A DNA stretch of 56,827 bases from an uncultured Muribaculaceae bacterium (GCA_910579675.1 CAJTUF010000019.1:1-56827), one strand, 5' to 3'. Shown: positions 8,294 through 17,431, counted from the stretch's first letter. Translations and numbers: made by a program. Notes: generated by a model from the sequence alone, not told the origin.

Positions 8294-9454
8294 TCAGTTG
8301 ATTTTGAATTTACATTTTACGATGGCGGGATTGACCTCTTCATCGTCAGAGATGCGGCACATCTCATCCGAGGGAATGAGCATATAAAAAGAGTCATCGC
8401 TGACAAAACGCATCGGCCATCCATATACATCAGTTCCCTCGATTTTTACAGGAAATCCGGTGACAAACTGTTCAAATCCACCATGCTCGTCGTATGTTGA
8501 GGTATGGCGGTAAACGAGCTCACCGTCGGTCAGGCGGTATACATCAAAGCGTATGAGTTCGCTGTCGTCATGCAGATAGTAGGTTGCAAAAATATAGCGG
8601 GAGTTGAACACCGGGTTGTTGATGTTGAAATGGTTCTTCTCCACTTCGCGGAGCTCTTCCAGATCCTTAATTGTCCCCCAGGGATAGGAGTAATCGCCAA
8701 GGTCGAGGACAATGCTCTTGACGAGAGTTGATGTGGCCTCATCGTAGCGGCATATAGTGTCGCCGTCGGTGATATAGAGCTCTCCGTTGATAGGGAGCAA
8801 CTCTTCCAGCCGGGATTGGGCAAGAACATCCCAGCGCTCTTCGGCAAGGGTGTAAGTCGAAATCTGTTTCCAGTCGGGTGTAAAGCGGTAGATTTTGCGT
8901 TTCTTCACCTTGTGAAAGCCACCCTCCATTGATGCATCGTTGTTTATGGCGAGCCACCCTCCATCGGATAGGGCGGCGATATCACCAACGCTGTCGAGAG
9001 CTGCCCTCATTACGAAATCGCCTTCAGAGGTGTATTCCAGGATGCTGTGGATGATGCGGTTGGAGTCGATCACACCCCATTTATCTATGGCAGGATTATA
9101 TGCAGCTTGCCAGAGAGATGAATATTCCTCAGGCCCCTGACCTGTATGGTTGAATGCTCCTATAGATTGGCCCGTTGTAAAGTCAAAGCGGCTCAGCCAC
9201 ATATCCTCGTTGATGTAAGCGATACCGTTGGCTACATAGAGCAGATCAGGAGTGTCAAGCATGGTGCTGTCGGTAAATTCCGGGCGACACACGGCCTCTA
9301 CCACTACTGAGCCTGAGAGATTGTCAAAATCGGTTTTTGAAAAATTTCCGGCAATATTGACAACCGGTACTTTCCGGCTCTCGGGTGCGGATGAGCAGCC
9401 TGCGAGAGCAAGCGCAGCCATGAGTGATGATATCTTGATGACGGTCTTTTTCAT
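8294..9454 (-). CDS. 6-bladed beta-propeller lipoprotein
   Basis: 386 aa from the ATG that gives a good lipoprotein signal: MKKTVIKISS then lipobox ALAGC (Cys19). An upstream in-frame ATG would add 11 residues and spoil the signal. The rest is all-beta with repeated WLSRFDF-, YRFTPDW- and ICRYDEA-type strands, typical of the Bacteroidales 6-bladed propeller lipoproteins. Conserved features include the GQGPEEY loop after the first blade. The function is unknown; such proteins are abundant in this order and probably sit in the outer membrane or periplasm. It lies immediately upstream of ligA, though no functional link is obvious. Confidence 0.85.
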   Translation of the reverse strand: MKKTVIKISSLMAALALAGCSSAPESRKVPVVNIAGNFSKTDFDNLSGSVVVEAVCRPEFTDSTMLDTPDLLYVANGIAYINEDMWLSRFDFTTGQSIGAFNHTGQGPEEYSSLWQAAYNPAIDKWGVIDSNRIIHSILEYTSEGDFVMRAALDSVGDIAALSDGGWLAINNDASMEGGFHKVKKRKIYRFTPDWKQISTYTLAEERWDVLAQSRLEELLPINGELYITDGDTICRYDEATSTLVKSIVLDLGDYSYPWGTIKDLEELREVEKNHFNINNPVFNSRYIFATYYLHDDSELIRFDVYRLTDGELVYRHTSTYDEHGGFEQFVTGFPVKIEGTDVYGWPMRFVSDDSFYMLIPSDEMCRISDDEEVNPAIVKCKFKIN

Positions 9455-9495
9455 GTCTTTTGGTTGATTTGCGAATTGTTTTGTCAACGGACATG

Positions 9496-9503
9496 CAAAG
9501 GTA
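9496..9503 (-). promoter_or_regulatory. Promoter -7 element of the propeller-ligA unit
   Basis: TACCTTTG on the minus strand, 41 bases upstream of the lipoprotein ATG, followed by CATG. It matches TAnnTTTG exactly. No TTTG is evident at -33. Confidence 0.6.
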
Positions 9504-9549
9504 ATAAAAATAAAGAAGATGGCGCTCAGCGGTGGCGGGTAAAAACAGA

Positions 9550-9580
9550 GCGTCGGCCTCCGGATGCCGGAGGCCGACGC
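9550..9580 (-). terminator. Terminator of fba
   Basis: A perfect 14-bp GC-rich stem (9550-9563 with 9567-9580) has an ATG loop. On the minus strand it is followed by TCTGTTTTTACC. It lies 28 bases past the fba stop codon and separates it from the lipoprotein promoter. Confidence 0.9.
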
Positions 9581-9608
9581 CTATGGTCGGTCGGTTGAAT
9601 GGTGGCTA

Positions 9609-10604
9609 TCAAGCCTTGCCGTTTGAACCGAGCACGTTGACGATCTTGTGCTTGTAGAGCTTCTCCATCTCGTCGCGGGCCGGGCCGAGATACTTGCGGG
9701 GATCAAACTCACCGGGCTTGGTAGCGAATACCTCGCGGACGGCGGCGGTCATGGCCAGACGGCTGTCGGAGTCGATGTTGATCTTGCAAACGGCGCTCTT
9801 GGCAGCCTTGCGGAGCTCTTCTTCGGGGATACCGATGGCATCGGGGAGCTTGCCGCCATATTTGTTGATGGTGTCGACATACTCCTGAGGTACAGAGCTG
9901 GAGCCATGGAGCACGATGGGGAATCCGGGGAGCTTCTCCATAACGGCATCGAGAACCTCGAAAGCCAGAGGAGGGGGAACAAGACGGCCCTCGGCGTTGC
10001 GGGTGCACTGCTCGGGGGTGAACTTGTAGGCGCCGTGGCTGGTGCCGATCGAGATGGCGAGCGAGTCGCAGCCGGTGCGGGTGGCGAAGTCGATCACTTC
10101 CTCGGGATCGGTGTAGGTGTGGTGGTCAGACGATACCTCGTCTTCAACGCCGGCGAGAACGCCGAGCTCGCCTTCTACGGTCACATCATACTGATGAGCG
10201 TAGTCGACAACCTTCTTTGTGAGGGCAACATTTTCCTCGTAGGGGAGGTGTGAGCCGTCGATCATCACAGACGAGAAGCCATTGTCGATGCAGCTCTTGC
10301 AAAGCTCGAAGCTGTCGCCATGGTCGAGGTGAAGAACGATCTGGGGATTCTCCCAGCCGAGCTCCTTGGCATAAGCCACAGCACCCTGGGCCATGTAGCG
10401 CAGGAGGGTAGCGTTGGCATAGTTGCGGGCACCCTTGGATACCTGGAGGATGACGGGGCTCTTTTCTTCGGCAGCGGCCTTGATGATGGCCTGGAGCTGC
10501 TCCATGTTGTTGAAGTTGAAGGCAGGGATAGCGTAACCTCCCTTGATGGCCTTGGCAAACATCTCGCGGGTGTTGACGAGGCCGAGTTCCTTAAAGCTTA
10601 CCAT
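9609..10604 (-). CDS. fba: Class II fructose-bisphosphate aldolase
   Basis: A zinc-dependent enzyme cleaving fructose-1,6-bisphosphate to dihydroxyacetone phosphate and glyceraldehyde-3-phosphate. 331 aa. Key motifs: FNFNNMEQ near the N terminus, the zinc histidine and catalytic aspartate region HLDHGDSFE, YDVTVEGELG, DSLAISIGTSHGAYK, and VLHGSSSVP. It belongs to the type found across Bacteroidetes. It has its own promoter (TATCTTTG, 10675-10682) and terminator, so it is monocistronic. Its products are the substrates of TpiA, encoded about 8 kb away. Confidence 0.97.
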   Translation of the reverse strand: MVSFKELGLVNTREMFAKAIKGGYAIPAFNFNNMEQLQAIIKAAAEEKSPVILQVSKGARNYANATLLRYMAQGAVAYAKELGWENPQIVLHLDHGDSFELCKSCIDNGFSSVMIDGSHLPYEENVALTKKVVDYAHQYDVTVEGELGVLAGVEDEVSSDHHTYTDPEEVIDFATRTGCDSLAISIGTSHGAYKFTPEQCTRNAEGRLVPPPLAFEVLDAVMEKLPGFPIVLHGSSSVPQEYVDTINKYGGKLPDAIGIPEEELRKAAKSAVCKINIDSDSRLAMTAAVREVFATKPGEFDPRKYLGPARDEMEKLYKHKIVNVLGSNGKA

Positions 10605-10674
10605 ATTTGGAAAAACGGGTTTATATGTGTCGTGGAATCAACGTCGGGCCGCACGGCGGCGCCTTAGTCAGGTG

Positions 10675-10682
10675 CAAAGATA
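10675..10682 (-). promoter_or_regulatory. Promoter -7 element of fba
   Basis: TATCTTTG on the minus strand, 70 bases upstream of the fba ATG. It lies back to back with the plus-strand element at 10729-10736. Confidence 0.55.
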
Positions 10683-10728
10683 GCGATTTTTTTTGAAGGG
10701 TGATTTATCAGCACTTCATTTTTTTGCA

Positions 10729-10736
10729 TACCTTTG
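10729..10736 (+). promoter_or_regulatory. Promoter -7 element of the CPBP protease gene
   Basis: TACCTTTG ends only 7 bases before the ATG at 10744. The transcript would begin at or just before the start codon, so the mRNA may be almost leaderless. Confidence 0.55.
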
Positions 10737-10743
10737 CGAGATA

Positions 10744-11580
10744 ATGGAAAATATAAGATTCAATGTGGGCCGCGGCCAGCGGCTTCTGCTATTTGTATGT
10801 GTGGCCACTTTGTGTCTGCTGGTCACTGCTGTGCTTGTTTATATCATTGGCACCGACACCACCCCCAAAGCGCGTATAGGCGCAGTGTTGCAGGATGTTA
10901 TAGCTTTCGCAGTCCCGGCGGTGGCTGTGGCGGTGATGGTGACGCGCCGACCGGCCGATCTGCTCATGATCCATAAGCCGGAGCCTGTGGCGGCCATGGC
11001 CATGGTGATGGCATTGCTGGTAGCCATGCCTGCTCTCAATCTGCTTGTGGAGTGGAACGCCTCTCTCCCCCAGCCTGAGAGCTTCCGCGCCGATGCCGAG
11101 GCTCAGCACGCCATGATAGAGATGCTATTTGGCGGTACGGGTATAGGGTCGCTTGTGGCGGCCCTGCTCATAATCGGAGTGATGGCGCCGCTGACGGAGG
11201 AGATGCTGTTTCGCGGATGCCTCCAGCGTCTGCTCCAGAGCATCGCAGGGCGGAGCGGAGCGGTGTGGATCGCCGCGGCAGTGTTTTCATTCATGCACTT
11301 CGATCTCACAGGCTTTGTGCCACGTATGGTGCTGGGAGTGATATTCGGCTATGCCATGCTGTGGAGCGGCTCGCTGTGGACCGCCGTTGCATGCCATTCC
11401 ATCAACAATTGCCTCGCCGTCACGGCCATGTGGCTTGAGATGTGGGGCAGCGCAGCCGGCACCGAGCTCCAGACCTTCGGCTCAACAAGCCTTGGGCTCG
11501 TGGCTCTGAGCGTGGTTGTAGCATCGGGTCTTGCGTTTGTGGCGTATCGCCACCGTAGGCTGATTGCTGACAGGCAGTAG
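10744..11580 (+). CDS. CPBP family intramembrane metalloprotease
   Basis: 278 aa from ATG at 10744; a start further upstream would lie before the promoter. An integral membrane protein of the CAAX protease/bacteriocin-processing (Abi) family with about eight hydrophobic segments. All three family motifs are present: EExxxR in LTEEMLFRGCL, FxxxH in FSFMHFD, and HxxxN in ACHSINN. Family members cleave membrane-proximal peptides or act in bacteriocin self-immunity. The substrate here is unknown. It stands alone between fba and the convergent lptB. Confidence 0.85.
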   Translation: MENIRFNVGRGQRLLLFVCVATLCLLVTAVLVYIIGTDTTPKARIGAVLQDVIAFAVPAVAVAVMVTRRPADLLMIHKPEPVAAMAMVMALLVAMPALNLLVEWNASLPQPESFRADAEAQHAMIEMLFGGTGIGSLVAALLIIGVMAPLTEEMLFRGCLQRLLQSIAGRSGAVWIAAAVFSFMHFDLTGFVPRMVLGVIFGYAMLWSGSLWTAVACHSINNCLAVTAMWLEMWGSAAGTELQTFGSTSLGLVALSVVVASGLAFVAYRHRRLIADRQ

Positions 11581-11588
11581 GGGGTGGG

Positions 11589-12371
11589 TCAGTCGAATTT
11601 CTTGCGGTTGAAGATGAAGTTGCGGCCGAGATATTTCTCTCTCACCACGGGGTTGACGGCCAGCTCTTCAGACGTGCCCTGAAATAGTATCCGGCCGTCG
11701 AAGAGGAGATAGGCCCGGTCGGTGATCGAGAGGGTCTCGGGTGCGTTGTGGTCGGTGATGAGGATACCTATGTTTTTTTCCTTGAGCTTGTAGACGATAT
11801 ACTGGATATCTTCCACTGCGATGGGGTCGACGCCGGCAAAGGGCTCGTCGAGCATTATAAACTTGGGGTCGATTGCCAGACAGCGGGCTATCTCGGTGCG
11901 TCGGCGTTCGCCGCCCGACAGCTGGTCGCCGAGGTTTTTGCGCACCTTTTCAAGGCGGAATTCGGCAATAAGGCTTTCGAGTTTATCGCGCTGATATTCC
12001 TTGGAGGTGGGTGTCATCTCCAGGACGGAGCGGATGTTGTTTTCGACCGTCATCTTGCGGAACACCGACGGCTCCTGGGCAAGGTAGCCTATGCCGTAGC
12101 GCGCACGCTTGTAGACCGGATATTTGGTTATGTCGACATCGTTGAGGAAAATGCGTCCTTCATTGGGGGTGATGAGCCCTACGGTCATGTAGAAAGTGGT
12201 GGTCTTTCCGGCGCCGTTTGGTCCGAGAAGGCCTACTATCTCTCCCTGCTTCACATCTATCGACACGTGGTTGGCCACAGTGCGCTTGCCATATTTCTTG
12301 ACAAGATTGTCGGTGCGGAGCACCATGCGGCCATCGGGAGTGCCGCCGGTATTTAATTCTTCAGCAGCCAT
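11589..12371 (-). CDS. lptB: LPS export ABC transporter ATP-binding protein LptB
   Basis: The ATPase of LptB2FG, which extracts lipopolysaccharide from the inner membrane. 260 aa. Walker A is GPNGAGKTT, the Q-loop follows in YLAQEPSVF, the signature is LSGGERRR, and Walker B is FIMLDEPFAGVDP. The signature variant GGERRR and GVDPIAVEDIQ are typical of LptB. The first 15 residues are a non-conserved extension; an alternative ATG lies at residue 16. The start is 1 base after the udk stop, so the pair is co-transcribed and probably coupled. No lptF, lptG or lptC lies in the window. Confidence 0.95.
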   Translation of the reverse strand: MAAEELNTGGTPDGRMVLRTDNLVKKYGKRTVANHVSIDVKQGEIVGLLGPNGAGKTTTFYMTVGLITPNEGRIFLNDVDITKYPVYKRARYGIGYLAQEPSVFRKMTVENNIRSVLEMTPTSKEYQRDKLESLIAEFRLEKVRKNLGDQLSGGERRRTEIARCLAIDPKFIMLDEPFAGVDPIAVEDIQYIVYKLKEKNIGILITDHNAPETLSITDRAYLLFDGRILFQGTSEELAVNPVVREKYLGRNFIFNRKKFD

Positions 12372-12372
12372 G

Positions 12373-12999
12373 TCAGAAAGATTGTTTGGCCCTGCGGAGG
12401 CGTGCGTCGATATAATCGGTGAGAAGACCTATGGCCACGGCATTGGATCCTCCTTGGGGCACAATCAGGTCGGCATAGCGCTTGGTGGGCTCGATATACA
12501 TCTCGTGCATGGGTTTGAGCACATCTTGATAGCGGTCGATCACTATCTGTGGGGTGCGTCCGCGCTCCACGCAGTCGCGTGCGATTACCCGGATGAGTCG
12601 GTCGTCGGCATCGGCGTCGACAAATACCTTAACGTCCATCATCTTGCGGAGGGTGGGATCGTTGAGCACAAGGATGCCCTCGACAATCACCACATCGCGG
12701 GGCTCGACCTTAACCGTTTCTTCCTGCCGGGTGCAGGTGAGGTAGCTGTAGGTGGGCATTTCGATGGCATGGCCCGCCTTAAGTTGGCGCAGATGCTCGG
12801 CCAGCAGAGTCCACTCGATCGAGGCAGGTTCGTCGAAGTTGATCTTGCTGCGCTCTTCGGGCGGGATGTGGCTGGAGTCTTTGTAATAAGAGTCCTGTGG
12901 AATGACAGTGACCTCTCCCTGAGGGAGAGAGGATATAATCTTGTTGACAACGGTGGTCTTTCCTGAGCCGGTGCCACCTGCTATACCTATTATAAGCAT
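12373..12999 (-). CDS. udk: Uridine kinase
   Basis: It phosphorylates uridine and cytidine to UMP and CMP in pyrimidine salvage. 208 aa, normal for the family. The P-loop is GIAGGTGSGKTT at the N terminus. DSYYKD (substrate Asp) and the FDEPASIEW region follow. VIVEGILVL and the lid region VFVDADADDRLIRVIARD are conserved. It is the first gene of a two-gene minus-strand unit with lptB. Possible weak promoter elements (TATCTTCG-like) lie within 70 bases upstream, but none is a clean match. Confidence 0.96.
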   Translation of the reverse strand: MLIIGIAGGTGSGKTTVVNKIISSLPQGEVTVIPQDSYYKDSSHIPPEERSKINFDEPASIEWTLLAEHLRQLKAGHAIEMPTYSYLTCTRQEETVKVEPRDVVIVEGILVLNDPTLRKMMDVKVFVDADADDRLIRVIARDCVERGRTPQIVIDRYQDVLKPMHEMYIEPTKRYADLIVPQGGSNAVAIGLLTDYIDARLRRAKQSF

Positions 13000-13165
13000 C
13001 CGAGGGGTGGGATAGTGGTTGTTAATGGAGTGAAGAGGTAAAGATAGCGCGAAGATAGTTATTTTTTTGCAGCTCGGGGGTGTGGTTTGGTTAAAAAAGC
13101 GCCAATCGTGGCCATTTGGCCTAATGAGAACGGGTAGTGAGGGGGCAGGTTTGTTGAAAAATCAC

Positions 13166-13173
13166 TAACTTTG
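13166..13173 (+). promoter_or_regulatory. Promoter -7 element of mlaE-mlaF
   Basis: TAACTTTG, 50 bases upstream of the mlaE ATG. The leader between them contains a CTGCTCCTGCTGCAGCGGGAG inverted tract. No TTTG is found at the ideal distance; a TTTG lies only 12 bases upstream. Confidence 0.55.
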
Positions 13174-13223
13174 CGTTCCCTCTGCTCCTGCTGCAGCGGG
13201 AGACAACACTTCAGCACCAGACT

Positions 13224-13973
13224 ATGATAATATCTTCGTCCCTGACTTCCTTCGGCCGCTACTGGCTGTTTATGAAGCGAGTGTTCAGCGTGCCCGACCG
13301 GTGGCGCGTGTTTTTCTCGCGCACCATTGTGGAGATAACCAAACTTGGAGTAGACTCGATCCCGCTCGTGATGATCATATCGGTATTCATCGGCGCGGTG
13401 TGCTGCATCCAGATGGAGCTCAACACCAGCTCTCCGCTGCTCCCGGCCTACTCGGTAGGACTGGCCACCCGCGACATTGTGCTTCTGGAATTTTCCAATT
13501 CGATACTTTGCCTGATCCTTGCGGGTAAGGTCGGCTCTAATATAGCATCGGAGATAGGCACCATGCGTGTGACCGAGCAGATCGACGCACTTGATATCAT
13601 GGGTGTCAACTCGGCCAATTATCTTGTGCTCCCCAAAGTGGTTGGCTTTGTGCTTTTCATGCCTGTGCTTGTGGCGCTTTGCATCGCCACAGCCCTGTTC
13701 GGCGGCTTTCTGGTGGCGGTGGTCACCGATCTTATCCCGGTCAACAGATATATCTACGGCATTCAGGCCATGTTTATAGAGTGGTATGTATGGTATGGCA
13801 TCATCAAGTCGATAGTGTTTGCCTATATTATCGCAAGCGTGTCGGCCTACTGCGGATTCTATGTCAAGGGTGGCGCCCTTGAGGTGGGCAAAGCCTCAAC
13901 CAACGCCGTAGTGTCATCATCGATCCTCATCCTGCTCATGGATGTGGTGCTCACCAAACTCCTCCTGCAATGA
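13224..13973 (+). CDS. mlaE: MlaE family ABC permease (phospholipid/lipid trafficking)
   Basis: 249 aa, about five membrane helices. The family hallmarks are visible: an N-terminal interfacial helix, FIGAVCCIQ, the LAGKVGSNIASEIGTMRVTEQIDAL segment (conserved A-G-x-G...E-G-T-M-x-V-x-E-Q-I-D-A), and the C-terminal GxCVKGGAxxVGxA-like stretch. MlaE with MlaF moves phospholipids between inner and outer membranes, with an MCE protein. The MCE (mlaD) gene is not adjacent in this window. The stop overlaps the mlaF ATG (ATGA). Confidence 0.92.
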   Translation: MIISSSLTSFGRYWLFMKRVFSVPDRWRVFFSRTIVEITKLGVDSIPLVMIISVFIGAVCCIQMELNTSSPLLPAYSVGLATRDIVLLEFSNSILCLILAGKVGSNIASEIGTMRVTEQIDALDIMGVNSANYLVLPKVVGFVLFMPVLVALCIATALFGGFLVAVVTDLIPVNRYIYGIQAMFIEWYVWYGIIKSIVFAYIIASVSAYCGFYVKGGALEVGKASTNAVVSSSILILLMDVVLTKLLLQ

Positions 13974-14746
13974 TTGAAGTAAAGAATCTCACCAAGACCT
14001 TCGACGACGGACGCACTGTGCTCCACGATGTGTCGGCCACATTTTATTCAGGTAAGACCAATCTGATCATAGGCCAGAGCGGCTCGGGCAAGACAGTGAT
14101 GGTAAAGTCGATTGTCGGGCTGGTCCACCCCGACGGTGGCGAAATACTCTACGACGGGCGCAATTTCCTGACCATGGACAGCGACCAGATAAAAAAACTT
14201 CGCAAAGAGATCGGAATGCTCTTTCAGGGCTCGGCACTTTTTGACAGCGAGACGGTGCTCGGCAATGTGATGTTTCCGCTGATGATGTTTGGCGACATGA
14301 GCCCTGCCGAGCAGCGGGAGCGCGCTGAGTTTTGCCTTGAGCGCGTCAATCTCCACGGCGCGGGTCATAAATATCCCGCCGAGATCTCCGGCGGCATGCA
14401 GAAACGTGTGGCTATAGCCCGCGCAATAGCTCTCAATCCCAAATATCTGTTTTGCGATGAGCCTAATTCGGGTCTTGACCCGCGCACCTCGCTGGTGATC
14501 GATGAGCTTCTCAGCGACATCACACATGAATATGGGATCACCACCATCATCAACACCCACGACATGAACTCGGTGATGGGTATAGGCGAGAATATAGTGT
14601 TTATCAAGGAGGGCCGGGCCGAATGGATAGGCAATTCAAAGGAGCTTTTCCACTGCGACAATAAGGCTCTCAACGATTTTGTGTTTGCCACTCAGCTTTT
14701 CCGCGACGCCCGCAGCTACATACGCGAGCATTCTACCCGCGGCTGA
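13970..14746 (+). CDS. mlaF: MlaF family ABC ATP-binding protein
   Basis: 258 aa, the ATPase partner of MlaE. Walker A GQSGSGKTV, Q-loop LFQGSALF, signature SGGMQKRVAIARA and Walker B YLFCDEPNSGLDP are all intact. The MQKR signature and DSETVLGNV segment are typical of Mla/Ttg2A ATPases. A four-base ATGA overlap with mlaE implies coupled translation. An inverted repeat after the stop codon ends the unit. Confidence 0.93.
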   Translation: MIEVKNLTKTFDDGRTVLHDVSATFYSGKTNLIIGQSGSGKTVMVKSIVGLVHPDGGEILYDGRNFLTMDSDQIKKLRKEIGMLFQGSALFDSETVLGNVMFPLMMFGDMSPAEQRERAEFCLERVNLHGAGHKYPAEISGGMQKRVAIARAIALNPKYLFCDEPNSGLDPRTSLVIDELLSDITHEYGITTIINTHDMNSVMGIGENIVFIKEGRAEWIGNSKELFHCDNKALNDFVFATQLFRDARSYIREHSTRG

Positions 14747-14762
14747 GAGGTCACCGTATAAT

Positions 14763-14814
14763 AATAGCATCGGCGGCGCCAGGATTGATACTTCCGGGCG
14801 CCGCCGATGCTATT
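14763..14814. terminator. Shared terminator between mlaF and the malic enzyme gene
   Basis: An 18-bp perfect stem (14763-14780 with 14797-14814, AATAGCATCGGCGGCGCC) has a 16-base loop between two convergent genes. The T-runs are short on both sides, so efficiency is uncertain. Confidence 0.6.
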
Positions 14815-14829
14815 GGTGAGTGTGTGGGT

Positions 14830-17124
14830 TTATTTCTCAGGCTGATGGCCGGAGGCTGTTGCGGCATCGAGGGCTGCGATGGTGGCAAGATTGACAATAT
14901 CGCGCACCTTGGCTCCGACATGGGTGAAGTGGACAGGCTTGTTCAGACCCATCTGGATAGGGCCAATGGCTTCGCCTACGCCCATCTCGAGGATCATGCG
15001 GTAGGCCGACGAGCTGGCCGAGAGATTGGGAAACACGAGGGTGTTGACATCCTTGCCGTAGAGACGGGTGAAGGGGTAGGTCTCGTCGCGCAGACGGCGG
15101 TCGAGGGCAAAGAGGAGGTTCATCTCGCCGTCGATGGCCAGATCGGGATACATCTCGCGCATCTTGCCTGCAACAGAAGCCACCATGTCGGGCTCAGACT
15201 CACCGGCCGAGCTGCCGAAGTTGGAGTAGCTCACGAGAGCCATTACGGGTGTGTGTGCGAAATACTCTACCGAGTTGCGGGCCAGACGGGCAATGTCGAG
15301 CAGCGCTTCGGCGTCGGGATTGCGGTTGACCTGAGTGTCGGCGAGGAAGAAAGCACCCTTTTTGGTCTGTACGATATGCAGGGCTGCAAAGTGGCGGTAG
15401 CCGGGGCGTATGCCGATCACCTCGCGGGCAATGCGTCCGGTTTGCTGCGCAGCCGAATATGTTCCCCCGAGGAATGCGTCGGCATCGCCCGCATCGACCA
15501 TCATCATGCCGAAGTAATTGCGGTCAAACATCTTTTCCTGCGCATCCATTAGGGTCATGCCTCGGCGGCCGAGGCGTCCTGCCAGACGCTCGGCGTAGCG
15601 CTGACGGCGGTCGGCCTCGCGGTCGTGACGCAGATTGATGATCTCGATCCCGGTAAGGTCGAGGTGGAGACGCTCGGCGCGTTTGGCTATCATCTCGTCG
15701 TTGCCGAGAAGTATGGGGATGAAGAGTTTCTGGCGAGCTCCCTGCACGGCGGCCTGAAGCATATTGTCGGTATTGGCTTCGCCAAACACCACCTTCTTGG
15801 GGTGCTTCTTTGCTTCGTCTGATATGCGGCGCATGATGCGGTTGTCGTAGCCCATGATGCGGCGCAGGCGGTCGGTGTAGGCTTCCCAGTCGGTTATCGG
15901 CCTGCGGGCGACACCGCTCTCCATAGCGCCACGGGCCACAGCGGGAGCTACCGTGATGAGCAGACGGGGGTCAAGCGGTTTTGGCAGGATATATTTGGGA
16001 CCGAAGCTGAGGGTCTCGCCTTCGGAGTAGGCGGCGCTCACAACCGGAGGCACCGGCTGCTTGGCCAGATCGGCTATGGCATGGACAGCGGCCAGCTTCA
16101 TCTCTTCGTTGATGCCGGTGGCGCCGCAGTCAAGTGCTCCGCGGAAGATGTAGGGGAAGCCGAGCACATTGTTGATCTGGTTGGGATAGTCGCTGCGGCC
16201 GGTGGCAAATATCATGTCGGGACGGGTGGCGACAGCAAGATCGTAGGCGATCTCCGGATCGGGATTGGCAAGCGCAAACACGATCGGCTTGGGGGCCATG
16301 CTGCATAGCATCTCGGGCGTGACAACATCCTTTACCGAGAGGCCCAGAAACACATCGGCATCAACCATAGCCTCTGCGAGGGTGTTGATGGGGCGGTTGG
16401 TCATGAACTCACGCTTCTGCTCGTTGAGGTTGCCGCGTGAGGCATTGAGCACACCCTTGGAGTCGCACATCACCACATTTTCCTTTTTCACTCCAAGGGC
16501 CACATAAAGTCGGGTGCAGCTCACGGCAGCCGCACCTGCGCCATTGACCACGAGGCGTATCTCGTCGATCTTCTTGCCCTGGATCTCCAGAGCATTGAGC
16601 AGTCCGGCAGCCGAGATGATGGCAGTGCCGTGCTGGTCGTCGTGCATCACCGGGATGTCGCACTCCTCTTTGAGCCTGCGCTCGATCTCAAAACACTCGG
16701 GCGCCTTGATGTCTTCAAGATTGATTCCGCCAAAGGTGGGGGCAATGGCTTTAACAGTCTGGATAAACTTTTCGGGATCTTTTTCGGCCACTTCGATGTC
16801 GAAACAGTCAAGGCCGGCAAAAATCTTGAAGAGGAGCGCCTTGCCCTCCATTACCGGCTTTCCGGCTTCGGGACCTATGTCGCCAAGCCCGAGCACTGCG
16901 GTGCCGTTGCTGATCACGGCCACCAGATTGCCCTTGTTGGTGTATTCGTAAACGTCGTCGGGATTTTTCTCGATCTCCTTGCAGGGATAGGCCACGCCGG
17001 GGGAGTAGGCCAGCGCGAGATCGTGTTGGGTGGAGTAGGGTACTGTGGGTACTATCTCAATTTTGCCGGGCTTCCCCTCGCGATGATATTCGAGGGCAGC
17101 TTCGCGCGAAACGGGTGTTGACAT
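14830..17124 (-). CDS. maeB: NADP-dependent malic enzyme with phosphotransacetylase-like domain
   Basis: 764 aa, the length of hybrid MaeB enzymes. Residues 1-430 form the malic enzyme (oxidative decarboxylation of malate to pyruvate): VPYSTQHDLALAYSPGVA, catalytic Lys region, metal site HDDQHGTAII, Rossmann motif VNGAGAAAVS, and FALANPDPEI. Residues about 440-764 resemble phosphotransacetylase (VVFGEANTDNMLQAA, SADTQVN-like turn, GVGEAIGPIQMGL, VHFTHVGAKVRDIVN); in known hybrids this half is regulatory, binding acetyl-CoA, and not catalytic. It is monocistronic. Confidence 0.96.
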   Translation of the reverse strand: MSTPVSREAALEYHREGKPGKIEIVPTVPYSTQHDLALAYSPGVAYPCKEIEKNPDDVYEYTNKGNLVAVISNGTAVLGLGDIGPEAGKPVMEGKALLFKIFAGLDCFDIEVAEKDPEKFIQTVKAIAPTFGGINLEDIKAPECFEIERRLKEECDIPVMHDDQHGTAIISAAGLLNALEIQGKKIDEIRLVVNGAGAAAVSCTRLYVALGVKKENVVMCDSKGVLNASRGNLNEQKREFMTNRPINTLAEAMVDADVFLGLSVKDVVTPEMLCSMAPKPIVFALANPDPEIAYDLAVATRPDMIFATGRSDYPNQINNVLGFPYIFRGALDCGATGINEEMKLAAVHAIADLAKQPVPPVVSAAYSEGETLSFGPKYILPKPLDPRLLITVAPAVARGAMESGVARRPITDWEAYTDRLRRIMGYDNRIMRRISDEAKKHPKKVVFGEANTDNMLQAAVQGARQKLFIPILLGNDEMIAKRAERLHLDLTGIEIINLRHDREADRRQRYAERLAGRLGRRGMTLMDAQEKMFDRNYFGMMMVDAGDADAFLGGTYSAAQQTGRIAREVIGIRPGYRHFAALHIVQTKKGAFFLADTQVNRNPDAEALLDIARLARNSVEYFAHTPVMALVSYSNFGSSAGESEPDMVASVAGKMREMYPDLAIDGEMNLLFALDRRLRDETYPFTRLYGKDVNTLVFPNLSASSSAYRMILEMGVGEAIGPIQMGLNKPVHFTHVGAKVRDIVNLATIAALDAATASGHQPEK

Positions 17125-17168
17125 TGTGTGAAAACTTAGAAATTGGTTACGGAGTGGAAACGATAACG

Positions 17169-17176
17169 CAAAATTA
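17169..17176 (-). promoter_or_regulatory. Promoter -7 element of maeB
   Basis: TAATTTTG on the minus strand, 44 bases upstream of the maeB ATG. A TTTTG lies 24 bases upstream of it, longer than the ideal spacing. Confidence 0.5.
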
Positions 17177-17317
17177 ACGTTTTTTCCTCAATTACAATAA
17201 CAAAAGCTGACCAACTTTTGTTTTGGGCCCTGATTTACGTTTGTGGTGGGGAGCGGGGCGGCAATGATGAGCGTTGTATAGGTAGGCAAACTGAAAGCTG
17301 CAACCGACGGAAAAATA

Positions 17318-17349
17318 TTTGGTAGGTTGCGGCTAATGAGTTAACTTTG
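17318..17349 (+). promoter_or_regulatory. Consensus promoter of the secreted-protein gene
   Basis: TTTG (17318-17321) and TAACTTTG (17342-17349) are separated by exactly 20 bases, a full match to the Bacteroidetes promoter. It lies about 80 bases upstream of the ATG at 17432. Confidence 0.85.
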
Positions 17350-17431
17350 CCGTACCAAGCCCCGGGACACAGGCAATAGACCATGCCGCTGGGGTGTCTC
17401 ACAACAATTGTTTCACTTTTATTTATTGAGT

